Shown piece by piece: positions 39,001 through 52,196 of a DNA stretch of 64,000 nucleotides. Origin of the DNA: Rhinopomastus cyanomelas (taxonomy: Eukaryota; Chordata; Aves; Bucerotiformes; Rhinopomastidae). Location of the stretch: the NCBI GenBank assembly GCA_013400115.1, contig VXBP01010342.1, positions 79,232 to 143,231 of the forward strand, in the 5' to 3' direction. Numbering within the stretch: the stretch's first letter is position 1; the number at the start of each line of letters is the position of its first letter. The translations under genes and the position numbers were made by a program. The notes below the pieces were generated by a model. The model worked only from the letters and a program-made list of their open reading frames with translations. It was not told the origin of the DNA and made no database searches.

Positions 39001-41170
39001 TTAGACATAAAAGCAATACATATTCACACTGTCCCCTAATGTAATCCTGCATTTCTAATATTCACTCCTCAATCCTTCACTGTTTTTTACCTATTTGTTT
39101 TGGTTGTAATTAAAGTAAGGCATCTCCAGACTTGAACCATCTCAATACAAGAAAAATACAAGAAAAAGAAAAAGCACGACAGTGAAGAACAAGATGTATA
39201 AATTAGATTCATTTGGATAACAGAGACAAATAAAAGTTGAAGACAAACCAAAATACTACATACTGACTTCTAAACTGCCCTGTATTTATTATTGTAATTT
39301 TAATTTTTCATTTAGCATGATGACAAAGCAATTCTCCTGAAATGCTTGTTGCTACTAGATAATTGTAATAAATACTGATGTGAAATTTAGAACAGAGACC
39401 TCTATTACCACAAATATTCTGGAACAGCTGATATCTCCAAGCAAAAAGATGAAATAGAAAAGGTTTTTAAACCTGTGCTAAATTTGATCGCATCAAGTCC
39501 TGCATCAAAGAATGAATTCAGGAAGACAGTGAGAGAGAGAGAGATACAGAAATGCCAAGAGACCTTCAAGGATTTACAAATACTTCATATAAACAAATTT
39601 TCAAATAGCTTTATTCAGAGTAGCCTTTCTGCTCTATTAAACATAGCAAACAGCTGCCAGATTTATTCAGACAAATAATCAACAACCATAGAAGTAAAAT
39701 GGCAGAAGAAAAAGGAATTTTGGCAACAGCTCCACAGAGGACCATAGCTATTCTCCAAGTACACTTCTTCTATGTACTCATGGTTCTGTATGGTCAGTCA
39801 GGAGGAAAAAAAGGCCCTCAGTCACAGTAAAACATACAAAAACTCTATCAAAATATCATAAAGCGAGCCAATATAAAAACAGAGACAGAGTGTGTGAGGG
39901 GGAAGCAGCACAGTAACCTGCCTTCCTTTCACTACAACCTCACCTACAATGTTTACAAGGAAAGAGTTTAAAATAAGCATGCCACAGTCTCGCTCAATCA
40001 CTCACCTTGGTTTGCTGAGCAGGTAGAAAGCAGAGAAGCAGGCTTTAGCCAGCAATGTGTAAGAACAGCAAATAGGTATCAATTGGTTAAGAAAACAAAG
40101 CACAATCTTAACTTTTCACTGCAGCCACTAAGCTTAACTGAAAATGATCTAGGCAATGTTTAAACTACTTTGTTAATAATTTAAAAATACAAAAGCAAGA
40201 AATGCTCTAAAGCAATAATTAATAATACATAGCATTACTCATTGGTGCTCTTGGCTTCCTGATAGATATACTGAGTTTCTGAGCTTTACAAAGCAATGAG
40301 ATAGGATCCCACGGGTATATTCCCATCTCAGTGTGAAGAGATTTACACATATAAATCCCCATACATTGAGACAGAACAGTAAAAACTATTACATTTGAAT
40401 GCATCCAAAATGCAATCATTTATATTTTAAAATGTCCATGAATGATATCCAAATTAAAGATAGTAGTCTGGATTTTCTATTCAACACATCGTCAAAGCTA
40501 AGTTCAATTTTCTTTAATTACTTTGTATAAAATATGCAAGTCCCTAAAATGCTTTACGGAAGTTAGTGCTTCGACTAGCATCAGAAACTTACATTATTTA
40601 AAGACCCAATAAAGAAGAATGCAGAACTACATAAAACAAGCCATCTTTCTTAAACAGCATCCCAACAAGAATAGTTTTAATGCATAGTTTTTTAAAAGAA
40701 AAGGATTAAAATAAAAGTCCCTGAGGAATGGGTACACTAATAGTATTTAAAAGTAGCCCTGGACTAAAGACTGGTGCAGGAAAACATGGTATCTCTGTGT
40801 ATTTGGCTTACTACCTTGAGCTCTCCAACTTTCTGCTTTACTGCTACTAGGAAAGACATTCACACTTCATGAGAGGAAAATAGAAGACTTGTAAATAAAT
40901 AAACAGCCAAAAGAATGTTTCAGGGTAAAGGATTTTCATCTTGAAACAGACTTGTACCCTTTGTACTTTTAAAGGTTCACTGAAAACTGTCAAATTCCAC
41001 TGCACATACTTTAATACATATATTTAAATTAAACAGCTAGTATCAGACTGAATGCTAACAGAGACTAACCCAAACAGCAACACCAGAAGCACTTGCTGTA
41101 TGCTTGGAAACTGAAAGGAACACAGTCCTAATTCAAATACATTTTCTGAAGCTGCTGAAATATTTCTCAC
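36073..41170 (-). other. AP3B1: AP3B1 intron, ~5.1 kb
   Basis: This is a GT-AG intron, AT-rich, with no CR1 fragment that I can recognise. It holds a 16-bp tandem duplication at 36320-36351 and a short ga-rich run near 39530. No coding sequence was seen. Confidence 0.85.
36320..36351. repeat. 16-bp tandem duplication
   Basis: Two perfect head-to-tail copies of cataacttaaaggtta, at 36320-36335 and 36336-36351. Confidence 0.95.
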
Positions 41171-41268
41171 CTTGCTCCTTCTTAAAGTCCTTCTCTGACA
41201 TAGTGACAGGCAAAAGCAGTTCTCCAACAGGGGGCTGAATGTTAACATTGAAATGATCATCCTTTGTG
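41171..41268 (-). CDS. AP3B1: AP3B1 coding exon (ear region)
   Basis: The 98-nt minus-strand exon completes a Cys codon and reads TKDDHFNVNIQPPVGELLLP, then VTMSEKDFKKEQ plus the first base of Gly. This matches the human AP3B1 segment TKDDCFNVNIQPPVGELLLPVAMSEKDFKKEQ as I recall it, with Cys to His and Ala to Thr as the visible changes. The acceptor is tgtcccag ending at 41269 and the donor is gtgaga from 41170 downwards. Length is 1 + 32 codons + 1, which keeps the frame on both sides. The upstream intron of about 8.8 kb carries the inverted CR1 pair. Confidence 0.95.
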
Positions 41269-43013
41269 CTGGGACAACAGAAATTACATAGAATCAACCA
41301 AGTGCTTCAATATAGATTAATACATACATATCAACTCAAATATTGCTGTGGAATCTACAAACAGTGTAAGAACTACATGCATGAATTCCACCTTGTTAAA
41401 CCAACAGCCTGGTAATTTCTTAGATCAGTAAAGATGATGCACTGTCTCTGGTGGAAATATTTATCCACTACAAGTATTATCTTATATTTCTGGTAAACAT
41501 AACTTTTAATAATAATTGTTTTTATTTTATAATAACAAATTGTACTTATACTCTAAAAGGCATCATACTCAAACTAAATGCCTGCAAAGGACAAATTATG
41601 CATCTTAGAATTCCCTTAAAAGCACCATTATTTACAGATTGCCAGATTGCCCCCTCAACAACAGCTGTCTCAGAAACAAGGGTAAACCTAGGAAAGGTAT
41701 AATTTCAGAAAAAAAAAAAGATCATTATTGTCTGACACACACTCTCCCAAATTAAAACAAAAAAACTAAATTTGGTAGTAAAAAAAATATTTCTGATCAC
41801 TTCAATTTGGCAACATTTCTGTATTTAAACAAAACCACACAGCATGCTGGTTGATGTAAAAGCACACTGGAAAACTTCAGAATGTAAGGCAGCTTTTTCC
41901 CCAGCAGAGATTAAAAAAAAAATTACTATGGGTAGCAACACATATTACCAAATGCTTCAGATTCCTCCCTAAGAAACAAATAGCTCTACCCATCCATTCA
42001 ATTCTCTACATTTCCACCTGTCTTGTAGTTCTCCAAGTCTACAAAAACTCAAGATGCATTCACTCTGCTATGTTGGGTGGACTGACTCTAAGGGATTTGC
42101 CTACCAATTTTGGGTAAGTACATACAGTTAAATTCTTTGTTAATGCTCTGCCAAATGATAAAACAACATTTTAAAAAACGAACACTTTTTTCCCTGATAA
42201 TAACTAAAAGTCAATACCTATTGATTGTCAATATGCCTCCTTAAATATAATGACATAATCATTAGAATGGAAAACCATAATCACTTAATATTCATGGCAT
42301 TTAAATTAACCTCAAGTATCTGCTACAGATTATTTTACAACTGTATAACTTCAAAATTCTGAAATAAAACTGACTGAAGGAAAAACCCAGCACTACAGAT
42401 CAAAAACATATAAAACATATGTCCCTCCCTACGGAAGTGATTCCGTAGTTCCATAGGAAACACAGAACAATTCAGATTTGAAGTGGCACCTTGAAATACT
42501 AATTCTGTCTCCTGCTCAGCCCAGAGCCACCTCAATTCATGTTATTCATGGCGTTATGCATTTGAGCACTTTTTATCTCAGAGAGAGATTTCATCATATA
42601 TCTAGTGGGTAAGTTTGATAATAACACTGGGTCTTGCAGTACACCTATGTAATTCCCCACAGTACACAGTAAGGTAAATTCCAGGGCATTTAATTAATTT
42701 ATTTATACTTTGAAGAACATAATTAGCATAGAATCCGTTTAAAGAAATACTCCAAACATGTTTTGAATGTTGAACATTAACATTTAAGAATCTATCAAAC
42801 AATTGGTTCAATACGCACTGAAACATACATGAAGTGGTGTACCTCTTTCCTTTGCTGGTAGATAAAAGATGAAAAAGCCTATCTCAAAGCATAACTGTTT
42901 TGAGATTTAAACAATGAAAGACTGTATTTTCTGGTATTATTAAGTGTAAATTAGTGGAACATATATGCTTAAAGAGATGTCTGCAGAAGCAAGCTCTACA
43001 AGAATCAAGCAAA

Positions 43014-43779
43014 TCTCATGAGGTATAACAAGAGTAAGTGCAAAGTCTTGCACCTGGGCAAGAACAACCCCAGGTACCAGTACAGGCTGGGGACTGACCT
43101 GTCAGAGAGTAGTTTGGGAGAAAGGGATTTGGGGGTTCTGGTGGACAGCAGGATGACTATGAGCCAGCAATGTGCTCTTGCGGCCAAGAGGGCCAACAGC
43201 ATACTGGGGTGGATCAGAAGAGGAGTGGTTAGCAGATCAAGAGAGGTTCTTCTCCCCCTCTACTCGGCCCTGGTGAGACCACGCCTGGAGTATTGTGTCC
43301 AGTTCTGGGCTCCTCAGTTCAAGAGGACTGGAGAGGGTCCAGCGAAGGGCAATGAAGATGATGAAGGTCGAGCACCTTCCTTCTGAGAAGAGGCGGAGGG
43401 AGCTGGGTCTCTTTAGCTTGGAGGAGACTGAGGGGTGACCTCATTAATGTCTATATATATTTAAGCGGTGGGTGTCAGGAGGATGGAGCTGGGCTATTCC
43501 CATTGTCATGTAGTGATAGGACGAGGGGCAATGGTTGTTAGCTGGAACGTAGAAGGTTCCACATCAACCTGAGAAGGAACTTCTTCACGGTGAGGGTGAC
43601 GGAGCACTGGAACAGGCTGCCCAGGGTGGTTGTGGAGTCTCCTTCACTGGAGATGTTCAAGGCCCGCCTGGATGTGTTCCTGTGTGACTTGGTCTAGGTG
43701 TTCCTGCTGTGTCAGGGGGCTTGGACTAGATGATCTTTCGAGGTCCCTTCCAGTCCGTAGTGATTCTATGATTCTATGA
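43014..43779 (+). mobile_element. CR1 LINE 3' portion, ~770 bp, little diverged
   Basis: It encodes the CR1 ORF2 C-terminus in one open frame at 43018-43386 (MRYNKSKCKVLHLGKNNPRY, then LGVLVDSRMTMSQQC and LVRPRLEYCVQFWAPQFKR) before a frameshift. The 3' region follows and ends in a clean 'tgattctatgattctatga' tail. The regular open frame and clean tail suggest a relatively young insertion. It lies antisense in an AP3B1 intron. Confidence 0.95.
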
Positions 43780-45164
43780 AATAGGGATGTCTGAAAACAC
43801 TACCTCACCACTAGTTTGCAAAAACGCCCTTGCATTTAATGGGAAGCTTTAGGGGCAAACAATGTTACTCTCATTATTGCTTTAATAATTGTTAAACATT
43901 TGTAGTTTTGTATTGCAGTTTTAAGACTTAAGCTGCTTTCACGGAGTAATTCCAGGGATCACAGCAATTTATGTTCTGATGTACACAATTAAGATGAACA
44001 AATGAGAGATGGCAATACTCCTACAGGAACAAAGACAGACTTAGCATCTCTGTGCTAAATGACACCGCGAGACTAACACTCAGTTCTTTTGAAGTCTTAA
44101 GTTTTCTTCAGATGACTGCAGTGGGCACAGCTAGAACCTATCATTTGAAACCTCTGCCCATTTTCCTTATTTCCTCTCTGTTTCCTTGACTGTTTTATTA
44201 TGAAAGGATTAGCTCCAATGGGTACGTGGGAAAGTTTTCTGCCATAACAAAGGATTTGTGGTCAATGATGGCAAGATCTTCTTTAAAACTAATACAAATA
44301 ATAGTATTGTTTGTGAATGAGTTCTTGCCAGATTCCACAAAAGCAGGTTTTAGATTTTTAATTTTCAAAGATTTAAAAAAAATTGTTATTCTAATAACAG
44401 ACTAGGAATATTCTTTGTGCTATATATATAATACTTTTTGTTTCACTCCCACTATCTGCCTGACGAAGAATACACCTACCACAAACTATTTTGGTCTTGT
44501 ACTCCAAAACCAAACAATGGAAGAGGAAGGGCAACACAGAACAAAACAGACCAAAAAAGTCTAGTCGAATTTGCTCACAGCCTTTCTGAAGAAAGGAAAA
44601 GACTACATCCTAACAGAAGTATGAGTAGTTGCTTGTGCCCAGCCTGCCTTTTACCAGGTCAGTCATGCATTTGAATATGATTGCTTGGTGGAACAGGGAC
44701 AACTGAATACTTTAGAGTAATGAAGAGTAGACTACCACACAACTTGTCTTAATAGCCAACATCTGTGAAGAACGTGGTGGTCTGCTTACAAAGCACTAGG
44801 GAAGAAAACAGTGACAAACAAGTGAAAATGCAAGTGACAGTGATGTGAAGACAGTCCTGCATACCCAAGAATATCTTTTACTGTATTATGTAATGTATTC
44901 TACTAGGTAATTTTAATTAGATGATTTTGTGCAAACATCCTGAATGAATGTTTGCATGCTGTACTCAGCTGATCCTCTAAATTTACTCCTTTTAGCAGTT
45001 CTGCTGAAGAAGATTCCTCTATTAACACAACAGGAGGTAAGAAAGCTTCATGCAGAAAAATTGTTAGAAAAAAGCATTTAGAAATAAAGTTTATGATTTA
45101 GATTTTTGACAAGGTAGAACTTGTGGATGGGATACTGAACAAGGTTTTTTAATGTCATTCATTA

Positions 45165-45225
45165 AATTTAGCATTTATTTATTTTTAATTATTTAGCATT
45201 ATTTAGCATTTATTATTCAAAAAAA
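45165..45225. repeat. AT-rich tandem patch built on atttagcatt
   Basis: The unit 'atttagcatt' occurs about three times, mixed with ttatt/tttatttt variants. It is a local slippage-type repeat. Confidence 0.75.
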
Positions 45226-45499
45226 TGCTAGATTCTTTGTGCCACACCAACCTCTTACAGAGTAACTAGCAAAAAGTGTTCTTCACACAGTTGAGGGCAG
45301 CTAACTGAACTGACAGCTTTCTTTTCTATTCGTGTAGCAGCAAGAGGAGTGTATGTACAGGGTCTCAGCGATTCTTGTAACACTGGGACATATATAGGGT
45401 AACCAGTCCATGCTTGGAAAAACCTCTGTTGGGTGTTAGAGCAGTGCATTTCTCTTTCTTCATGGGAGTTCTGATTATACTCTTAGCAATTACATTTTA

Positions 45500-45908
45500 G
45501 AATCACAGAATCATAGAATCACTATGGATTGGAAGGGACCTCGAAAGATCATCTAGTCCAAGCCCCCTGACACAGCAGGATCACCTAGACCAAGTCACAC
45601 AGGAACACATCCAGGCGGGCCTTGAACATCTCCAGTGAAGGAGACTCCACAACCACCCTGGGCAGCCTGTTCCAGTGCTCCGTCACCCTCACCGTGAAGA
45701 AGTTCCTTCTCAGGTTGATGTGGAACCTTCTACGTTCCAGCTAACAACCATTGCCCCTAGTCCTATCACTACATGACACTGAGAATAGCCCAGTGCCATC
45801 CTCCTGACACCCACCCCTCAAATATTTATAGACATTAATGAGGTCACCCCTCAGTCTCCTCCAAGCTAAAGAGACCCAGCTCCCTTCCGCCTCTCCTCGT
45901 AAGGAGAG
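45500..45908 (-). mobile_element. CR1 LINE 3' portion, ~410 bp, inverted relative to the 43-kb copy
   Basis: On the plus strand it starts with the reversed tail 'gaatcatagaatcactatgg' and reads 'attggaagggacctcgaaag', then 'cctgacacagcaggatcacc' and 'cagtctcctccaagctaaag'. Over the shared 3' part it closely matches the reverse complement of 43380-43779, so both belong to the same subfamily. Confidence 0.95.
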
Positions 45909-47721
45909 GTTTTTTTGCAAAAACTAGGCAAAATGTTGCATGGCATGGGCATGCTTCCTATACCAAGATGTTTGAAAGACAGGTAAACAATATCCTGCAT
46001 AATTTTAAAAAGAAAGGAGAGAAGAAATTATTTTCAAATACAAACACAGACTTTGAGAATAGATAAGAGTTTGGAAGGAGAGAACGAAAAGAATGTAGAA
46101 GAAGTAAGGACAGGGTTTTTCTCCAGCTGTCAAACATGTAAAGAGCACATCTCACTTTCATATTTAGTCATTCAATGGACACCTACAAGAAGCTGAAGAT
46201 TTGTATACAGGATCTTAAAAATGCAGACAGGAATCTGAAATGCTAAATACATTTACACAACATAGTACAAGGGCATGTCTAAGCAGTGACCCTCTGCAAC
46301 CTTCCTCAACCTTCTTTAGAAATTCAAATGTATTTATTCCAAGGATCCAAGGCCAAATTCTGACATAGCAAAGCTCCCAAATCTATATTCAGACACCTAA
46401 GTAAACCAGCATGCTGCAAGGAAGATGTAAGACTATCTGAAAACTAGAGATATGCCAGATAATAAACATAAAGTAAGAGTCAGTGATAGGATTTTTAAGG
46501 TCATGATTACTGGTAGCTCAAGGATTCAAGAGAAACGAACCCATGTGGAAACACACAAAATCTGACAAGGAAAAGGAACAGAATTTCACATTGGTGTACT
46601 GCAGTTAGAGTGTAACATTAAGGATCCTTTCCTCTGCTGATTCCTTCCTGGTGTCTCGCTGGGACGGTGAATACACTAATGCTTAACTAGGACTCAACAA
46701 GGTGCCACACTATCATTCATGTGAGTGAGCCAATACCAAATTGTTTTACATTTCTAAGTTTTTCATATCCTGCTGGCAGTACCTGAACAAAGCAACAGTA
46801 ACACTGACAAAAAAAATTTTAAAACACTAAATTCTGTTGTTTAGTGCACTTTAAATTTCTTCTTGAGATGCATTACTGTGAGAAATGCCAGTGTGACTGT
46901 GGTAGCATGTCTATGTAAGGAGATGGCATGAAGAAAACAGCAATGAAAAGACGTTTTCCTTAAATGTACGTATTGGGAGCGTCATAATATGCACTCTAAA
47001 CAAATGCATTAGGCTCAGTTTTCACTTAAGCAATTTTGTATCTTTTTAATTAGATATGTAATCTTCGTAAGCTTTGTTTAATAGAAGTAGTATTTATGAG
47101 GGAGGTCTTTCAAAACTCATTTTTGCAAGCCTCTCTCTATAATGCAGTTTCTCCTTCACTATCCTTAATTTGTATGCCAAATTCAGGAAAAGATCTAAAT
47201 ATTTTATTTCATGTTTGCTTATTTCTTTATACAGTTTGCATTTATTGAACCACTAGCACAACAGCACATCCCCAAGCAGAAAGGTAATGTTTGCTATGCA
47301 AAACACACTGTCCATGATTGGCATCTAAGACCAATTGATCTCCCCATTACCACTATCTCCCTACCCCCACAAGCTTTACTACAAAGCTATTGATTTAAAC
47401 ACTGCCGATCGGTTTCCATTTTCTGATTTTGGGCAGGCCAATTAAGAAAGTGAGTAATTGTGATTACAGTGCTTCAGGATCAATTACATTTGATGCAAGA
47501 CAAAGTGGTCCTCTTGGAACAACGTAAAGAAAATTATTATGATCAGGAACACTTTATTGCTGAACATACTTTTAACAAAAATGCAAAATAACTGACAGTG
47601 TCTTTCATAAAGATATGTTAGCAGGAAACAAAAGAATACTAACACTTTTGTGCACAGTTTTGAACTACATTTTGACAAACTTCTACATTATTCTTTTGGA
47701 TAAAAATCTTTAAGGAGTATC

Positions 47722-47757
47722 ATAAAATCATAAGGGATTGGAAGGGACCTCGTACAA
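47722..47757 (-). mobile_element. Minimal CR1 tail fragment
   Basis: Only about 36 bp resemble the CR1 3' terminus: 'aatcataagggattggaagg' followed by gacctcgtac. It is either an extreme 5' truncation or the remains of a deletion. Confidence 0.7.
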
Positions 47758-48569
47758 CAAGTTAAAAATGCTGCAGCTGAATTCTCTGAGATATTGTCCT
47801 CAAAACTGCACAGTTTCTCCAGTGACACTGAACATAATTAAGGCTTTGAAAAAAACATGTTTAACAGGTAAAATGTTCTTACATTAAATTTCCAATTTTA
47901 CTATTTTTGTGTCATTTTGTAAGAACTACAGTCAAAGAGATAAGGCCCTATCAATTAGCAAAGGAACAAAGTAAGCAATTCCTATTCTTAATTTAATTTT
48001 AAACCTAGCTTGAGCTTTGCCATTGGACTCACATTGTTCAAATCATTAAAACGAATACACCACTGAGCTCTGAGGCAAATCTATTTACAGTGATGTTACT
48101 CATAGTCTGGTTGGTGTTCAGGAATATTGATTTGTCTTGTTTGTCTAACAGGAAAATAATAAACAATTACTAGGCAATGCTGGAGAAAGTAATCAGTTTT
48201 TATATATCACTAATACAGCAGACCTCCCAAAACATAAAGGTGATGATCTGCATAAAATCAATGTGTTATGCTACACTGCTTATCCTCATCACTGCTAAGA
48301 TTCTTTAGCAATATATTGCATAAATTTGGAATCAAATCATTAGTACGGTGAAAGTATGTACTTGAAAGAAAAGAAGAAAGTTCCTGCTTGATGAACTAAG
48401 CGTATTTTATTTTTAGTAAATTCAACACACATTTAGGGAAAGAGAGCCTACAATTTTGAAGCAATTAAGAAACTGCATTGCCTAGAAGGGAACTTCCCTT
48501 CCCAAGCAAACCTAGCATTAAGAAACTGCCTAAGGCTGTTAACAAATTCTAGGAAACACCACTGTACAT

Positions 48570-48650
48570 AGAATCCTAGAATCATTACAGATTGGAAGGG
48601 ACCTCAAAAGATCATCTAGTCCAATCCCCCTGACATAGCAGGATCACACA
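48570..48650 (-). mobile_element. CR1 3' tail, ~80 bp
   Basis: Reversed CR1 end: 'tagaatcctagaatcattac', 'attggaagggacctcaaaag', 'tccccctgacatagcaggat'. The element is in the sense orientation of AP3B1. Confidence 0.9.
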
Positions 48651-50113
48651 GCAACATGATGCATATAAAGTACATGCTGCATATATCTAGCTGGAGGTGC
48701 TAGTATCTTTAAGATCACTACACAAGCATCCATTGCATCGGATGAGTTTTGAAGAGTGGAAGAAAATTACTAAATTAAAACTCCCTTGTCCTTATTTTAG
48801 CAGTGGCTCTTTTGGAGTCACTTGGGTACATGTCTATTATTAAGATTTTACTGCTATCTTTATTAACCTGTAACTTTTGCAAGATGTGCTTAGTAGCAAT
48901 ACACTAGCATTTACACAGTATTCAAGAAAGGGATACAGATCTTTTTCACAGAGCATTCCCTAAACTGGAATGTGATTTTTTATTTGATGAAACTTTTCAT
49001 GCAGAGTATAAAAAGTAGTGCTTCTTGCACAAAAACATTCAAAAAGGTATGATTTCAAAATAGAAAGAAAAAAAGAATTATATAGTTCAATTTAGTGCCT
49101 TAGCATAGTCTGAAATACTATACAGGCCAAAACAGCTCTTAAAATTAGGTATCCAGCTTCCCTCATCTGTTCATTCCGAATGTTTGCACACTGTTACTAC
49201 GAATTTTTCCTAGTTTGATAAGCTAGTTTATAACAGCCCTCACTGAGTGATCAGGTTCCCCATTAGCCTATGATGCAACAGGAATTCATACAAAAGAGGA
49301 TTCTGAATGTCCAAACAATAACCACAAAAAGCATAAATCAAGTATAGAAGACCAAATCTAGTTGGCCAGACTGTTACTTGCTCTCATTCTCTAATAACCT
49401 AAAAGAATCTACTGCATGAGGAATAAGCATCTTTGGCCAGCAAACTCTGGGATTAGCTTCATGTGGAAATATACACAGATCATAAACAGTCATAAAAAGC
49501 ACTCAGGGTAGTAGCTGTTTTTTTCACTAGTAAAAGTTTCTTCTTAAAAGGAAGAAAACACACAAACACTTCAGCAGACTAGTCAGACCAGACTGTTCCA
49601 TTCAAACTGGTGTTATTAAGAAGAATCCCAAGAAGAGCGGGGGGAAAATGAAAATCAAAAACAGAAAAGTAATTCCAAATCAAAGAGGAGTTCATGCTGG
49701 TATCATTTACATCAAGAGAAAGCTATGGGATTTAAACTGTAGATGTGACCATATTATCAAATCTATGTTTTTAGAAGCTGATGCTAAAAGAGTATGGAAG
49801 ACTGGAGAAAACTGATAGTCCTGGTAATAGTAAAACTGAACACTAATTATGACTTAGTTACCTAAAAACATTTGTATGAACATAAAAATTAAACAACAGT
49901 TCACAACATTAAAACATTTAATAACATTTCAGAATTATTCAATTAAAATATTAGACAATATTAAATCTTTATAAATCATTAACAATATGAGCATTAATAA
50001 TAATGTGAGAATTAATAATGACATGATAAGTCTGTGCCTGCTAAGAAAACTCCTAGTATGCACTGTTTTTGTGTCCCAAGTGCAAAAAATCCCCCTCCCT
50101 GCCAAGAACTCAC

Positions 50114-50198
50114 CATAACTGGAAACTGGCTGTCTGAGTGGAATCACAGAAGTCAATACCCATTGAAACAGTAATGGATCCTGCAGGCTCCAGGCACT
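50114..50198 (-). CDS. AP3B1: AP3B1 coding exon (ear region)
   Basis: The 85-nt exon reads, after two bases completing a Glu codon, CLEPAGSITVSMGIDFCDST then QTASFQL and TG|, the start of the Cys codon finished at 41268. Human AP3B1, from memory, has SLEPEGSITVSMGIDFCDSTQTASFQLC, so identity is very high. The acceptor is catgtag (ending at 50199), with a less pyrimidine-rich tract than the others. The donor is gtgagt from 50113 downwards. The split-codon phases agree with both neighbours. Confidence 0.95.
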
Positions 50199-50521
50199 CT
50201 ACATGAAAACATTTTGAACAGATAAAGTACCTAGGCAATGCAACAGAAGACCCCAGACACAAATCTCAAAACGTTACATAATTAGAAAACCTATATTAGG
50301 AAAAGAAGTTGCATTGAAAAAAGGCAAATCATTGTTGTTTTATTTCAAGGAAGTATCACCCAAATACCACACTTGCAGACCTCCTCCCCACTGTTAGAGC
50401 GCATGAAATGTTGCCTTTTCAGTCTTACAGCCCCAGGATTAAAAAAATACAGAACTGTGCTAGAAAAGCTAGGGCAAGTAATTACAGAAAATAATAGTAA
50501 CATCCTTTTACTTGAGTACAG

Positions 50522-50636
50522 GTCACAGAATCATTTTTTTTTTGGAAAAGACCTTTAAGATCATCAGGTCCAGCTGTTAGGTCAGCACTGCCAGGTAACC
50601 ACTAAATCATGTCCCTCAATGCAACACCTACATGTC
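50522..50636 (-). mobile_element. CR1 3' fragment, ~115 bp
   Basis: Reversed CR1 end of another subfamily: 'tcacagaatcattttttttt', 'agacctttaagatcatcagg' and 'ccactaaatcatgtccctca'. The poly-T interruption in the tail block is unusual. Confidence 0.8.
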
Positions 50637-51002
50637 CTAGAAATAGGTCCAGACATGAAGCCTTGTTTCACACAAACTTCTCGGAATCTTACTAATACTT
50701 TAGCAGTAGTTTAGAGTTTGCCTGAGTGCACCATCTCCATGGTTTCCATATTTTTCAGGACTTAATCTTGATGTAGTTAAATTTTGCTTCCTTTTGCCAT
50801 GCAGCAGCTGTCTACTCTAGTTCCTGGAAAGCATCATTACACATTAATGATAAATTAATGAATAAACTAAAAATTCGACTTTTTTCTGCCTGCCCAATAA
50901 TTTTTATTTGAATTATCTTTTAACTGTACTTTCAGAATTTCTTTCTTGAGAAGTTACACTCTGCTCCACCTACTTGCCTTTAATACTTTTAAAAATACTT
51001 GA

Positions 51003-51094
51003 TTTAGTGGTGACCAAGTAGTGCTGGCCTAATGCTTGAACTTGATGATCATAAAGGTCTTTTCCCAACAAAGATATTCCGTGATTCTGTGATT
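51003..51094 (+). mobile_element. CR1 3' tail, ~90 bp
   Basis: 'taatgcttgaacttgatgat' followed by cataaaggtcttttcccaac and a 'ccgtgattctgtgatt' tail. This is the plus-strand CR1 end of the same general type as the 8.5-kb copy. Confidence 0.8.
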
Positions 51095-51530
51095 ACATAC
51101 AGCTTGTTTTGTGTGTCTCTCCTTCTAGTAGAAGAAACTAACAGCCTCACAGGTTAGAACCCAAACTAATGCCTTTATTGGGAAAATAAATATACTGAAG
51201 GGTAGAACTGTCATCTGGTAGTCAAGAAAGCTGCACAGGGTAACTTACTAATTCCACATTTTTTTCATGTTTTTTTATGTGAGTGAAGTGAATCCCATTG
51301 TTCACAGTTACTGTGAGTACACTACTAGTTTTAAATTTTTAGCCTTTATTTCTTGACTTTCATTCTTTACATTTTTAAGGGGCAGAATATAAAATAAGGC
51401 TGATGGTCAAAACTAAATTAAAATTACCACTCAGCACAGGTCAGAATAAAACAAATAAACATAAACCAGTTCACAAAAACGAGCCCTGTGCAACTGTAGC
51501 TTTTCAGCATAACTCTGTATAGCCTTTTCA

Positions 51531-51662
51531 ATGTTTAAAACAGTATTTCAGTGGCATACAGCCACTTAACATCAAACATCTTTTCAACTACTGAAGATGT
51601 TTAAAACTACATTTCAGTATCACACAGAAATTTAATACCAAACATCTTTTTAACTACTGAAA
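51531..51662. repeat. 66-bp imperfect tandem duplication
   Basis: Copy 1 (51531-51596) and copy 2 (51597-51662) both begin atgtttaaaac, contain atttcagt and aacatctttt, and end aactactga. They differ by scattered substitutions, so the duplication is not recent. Confidence 0.85.
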
Positions 51663-51740
51663 AACAAGAATATTCTACTTCGCTCTTAGGCTTTAAGAAT
51701 TTATTTCATTTTATTCTTTTAATGATTTCACAAAATAACG

Positions 51741-52196
51741 TATAAGAAGGACATGGAACTGTTTGAGCAAGTGCAGAGGGCCACATGCCTGAAGTATGTC
51801 TCCTGTGATGACAAGCTGAGGGAACTGGGGCTGCTTCACATGGAGAAGGCTCTGTGGGTTATCTTCTAGCAGCCAGCCAGTACCTGAAGGGGGCCTATGG
51901 AAGAGGCTGGAGAGGGACTTTTTATGATGGACTCTAGTGACAGGTCAACAACAAATCGATTCAAGGTAAAGACAGATTTAGATAAGATCTTGGGAATAAA
52001 CTTCTCATTGTGAGGATGGTGAAGCACTGGAGAACAGGTTGCTCAGGGAGGCTGTAGATTCCTCCTCTCTAAAGTGTTTAACGCCAGGCTGGACAGAGGT
52101 CTGGGCAATCTGGTCAAGTGAGAGCTGTCCTCGCCTATGCCAGGCAGCTGGAAGTAGATGATGTCAGGTCCCATCCAACCTAAGTCATTCTATGAT
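51741..52196 (+). mobile_element. CR1 LINE 3' fragment, ~455 bp
   Basis: Landmarks: 'taagaaggacatggaactgt', 'tgatgacaagctgagggaac', 'cctgaagggggcctatggaa' and a 3' end with 'cccatccaacctaagtcatt'. Its wording is like the 14.4-15.0 kb copy, so the two are probably of one subfamily. Confidence 0.88.

Larger units (their letters stand above)
41269..50113 (-). other. AP3B1: AP3B1 intron, ~8.8 kb, with CR1 insertions
   Basis: This GT-AG intron contains CR1 pieces at 43.0-43.8 kb (plus), 45.5-45.9 kb (minus), 47.72 kb (minus, tiny) and 48.57 kb (minus). The remainder is AT-rich unique sequence, with an AT-rich tandem patch near 45.18 kb. No exon was seen between the two flanking AP3B1 exons. Confidence 0.85.

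Noticed and set aside
43018..43386. 122-codon open frame
   Set aside because: This is the C-terminus of CR1 ORF2, listed under the mobile element and not a host gene.
45500..45908. Possible host gene antisense frame
   Set aside because: The sequence is a reversed CR1 3' end; its open frames are repeat-derived.
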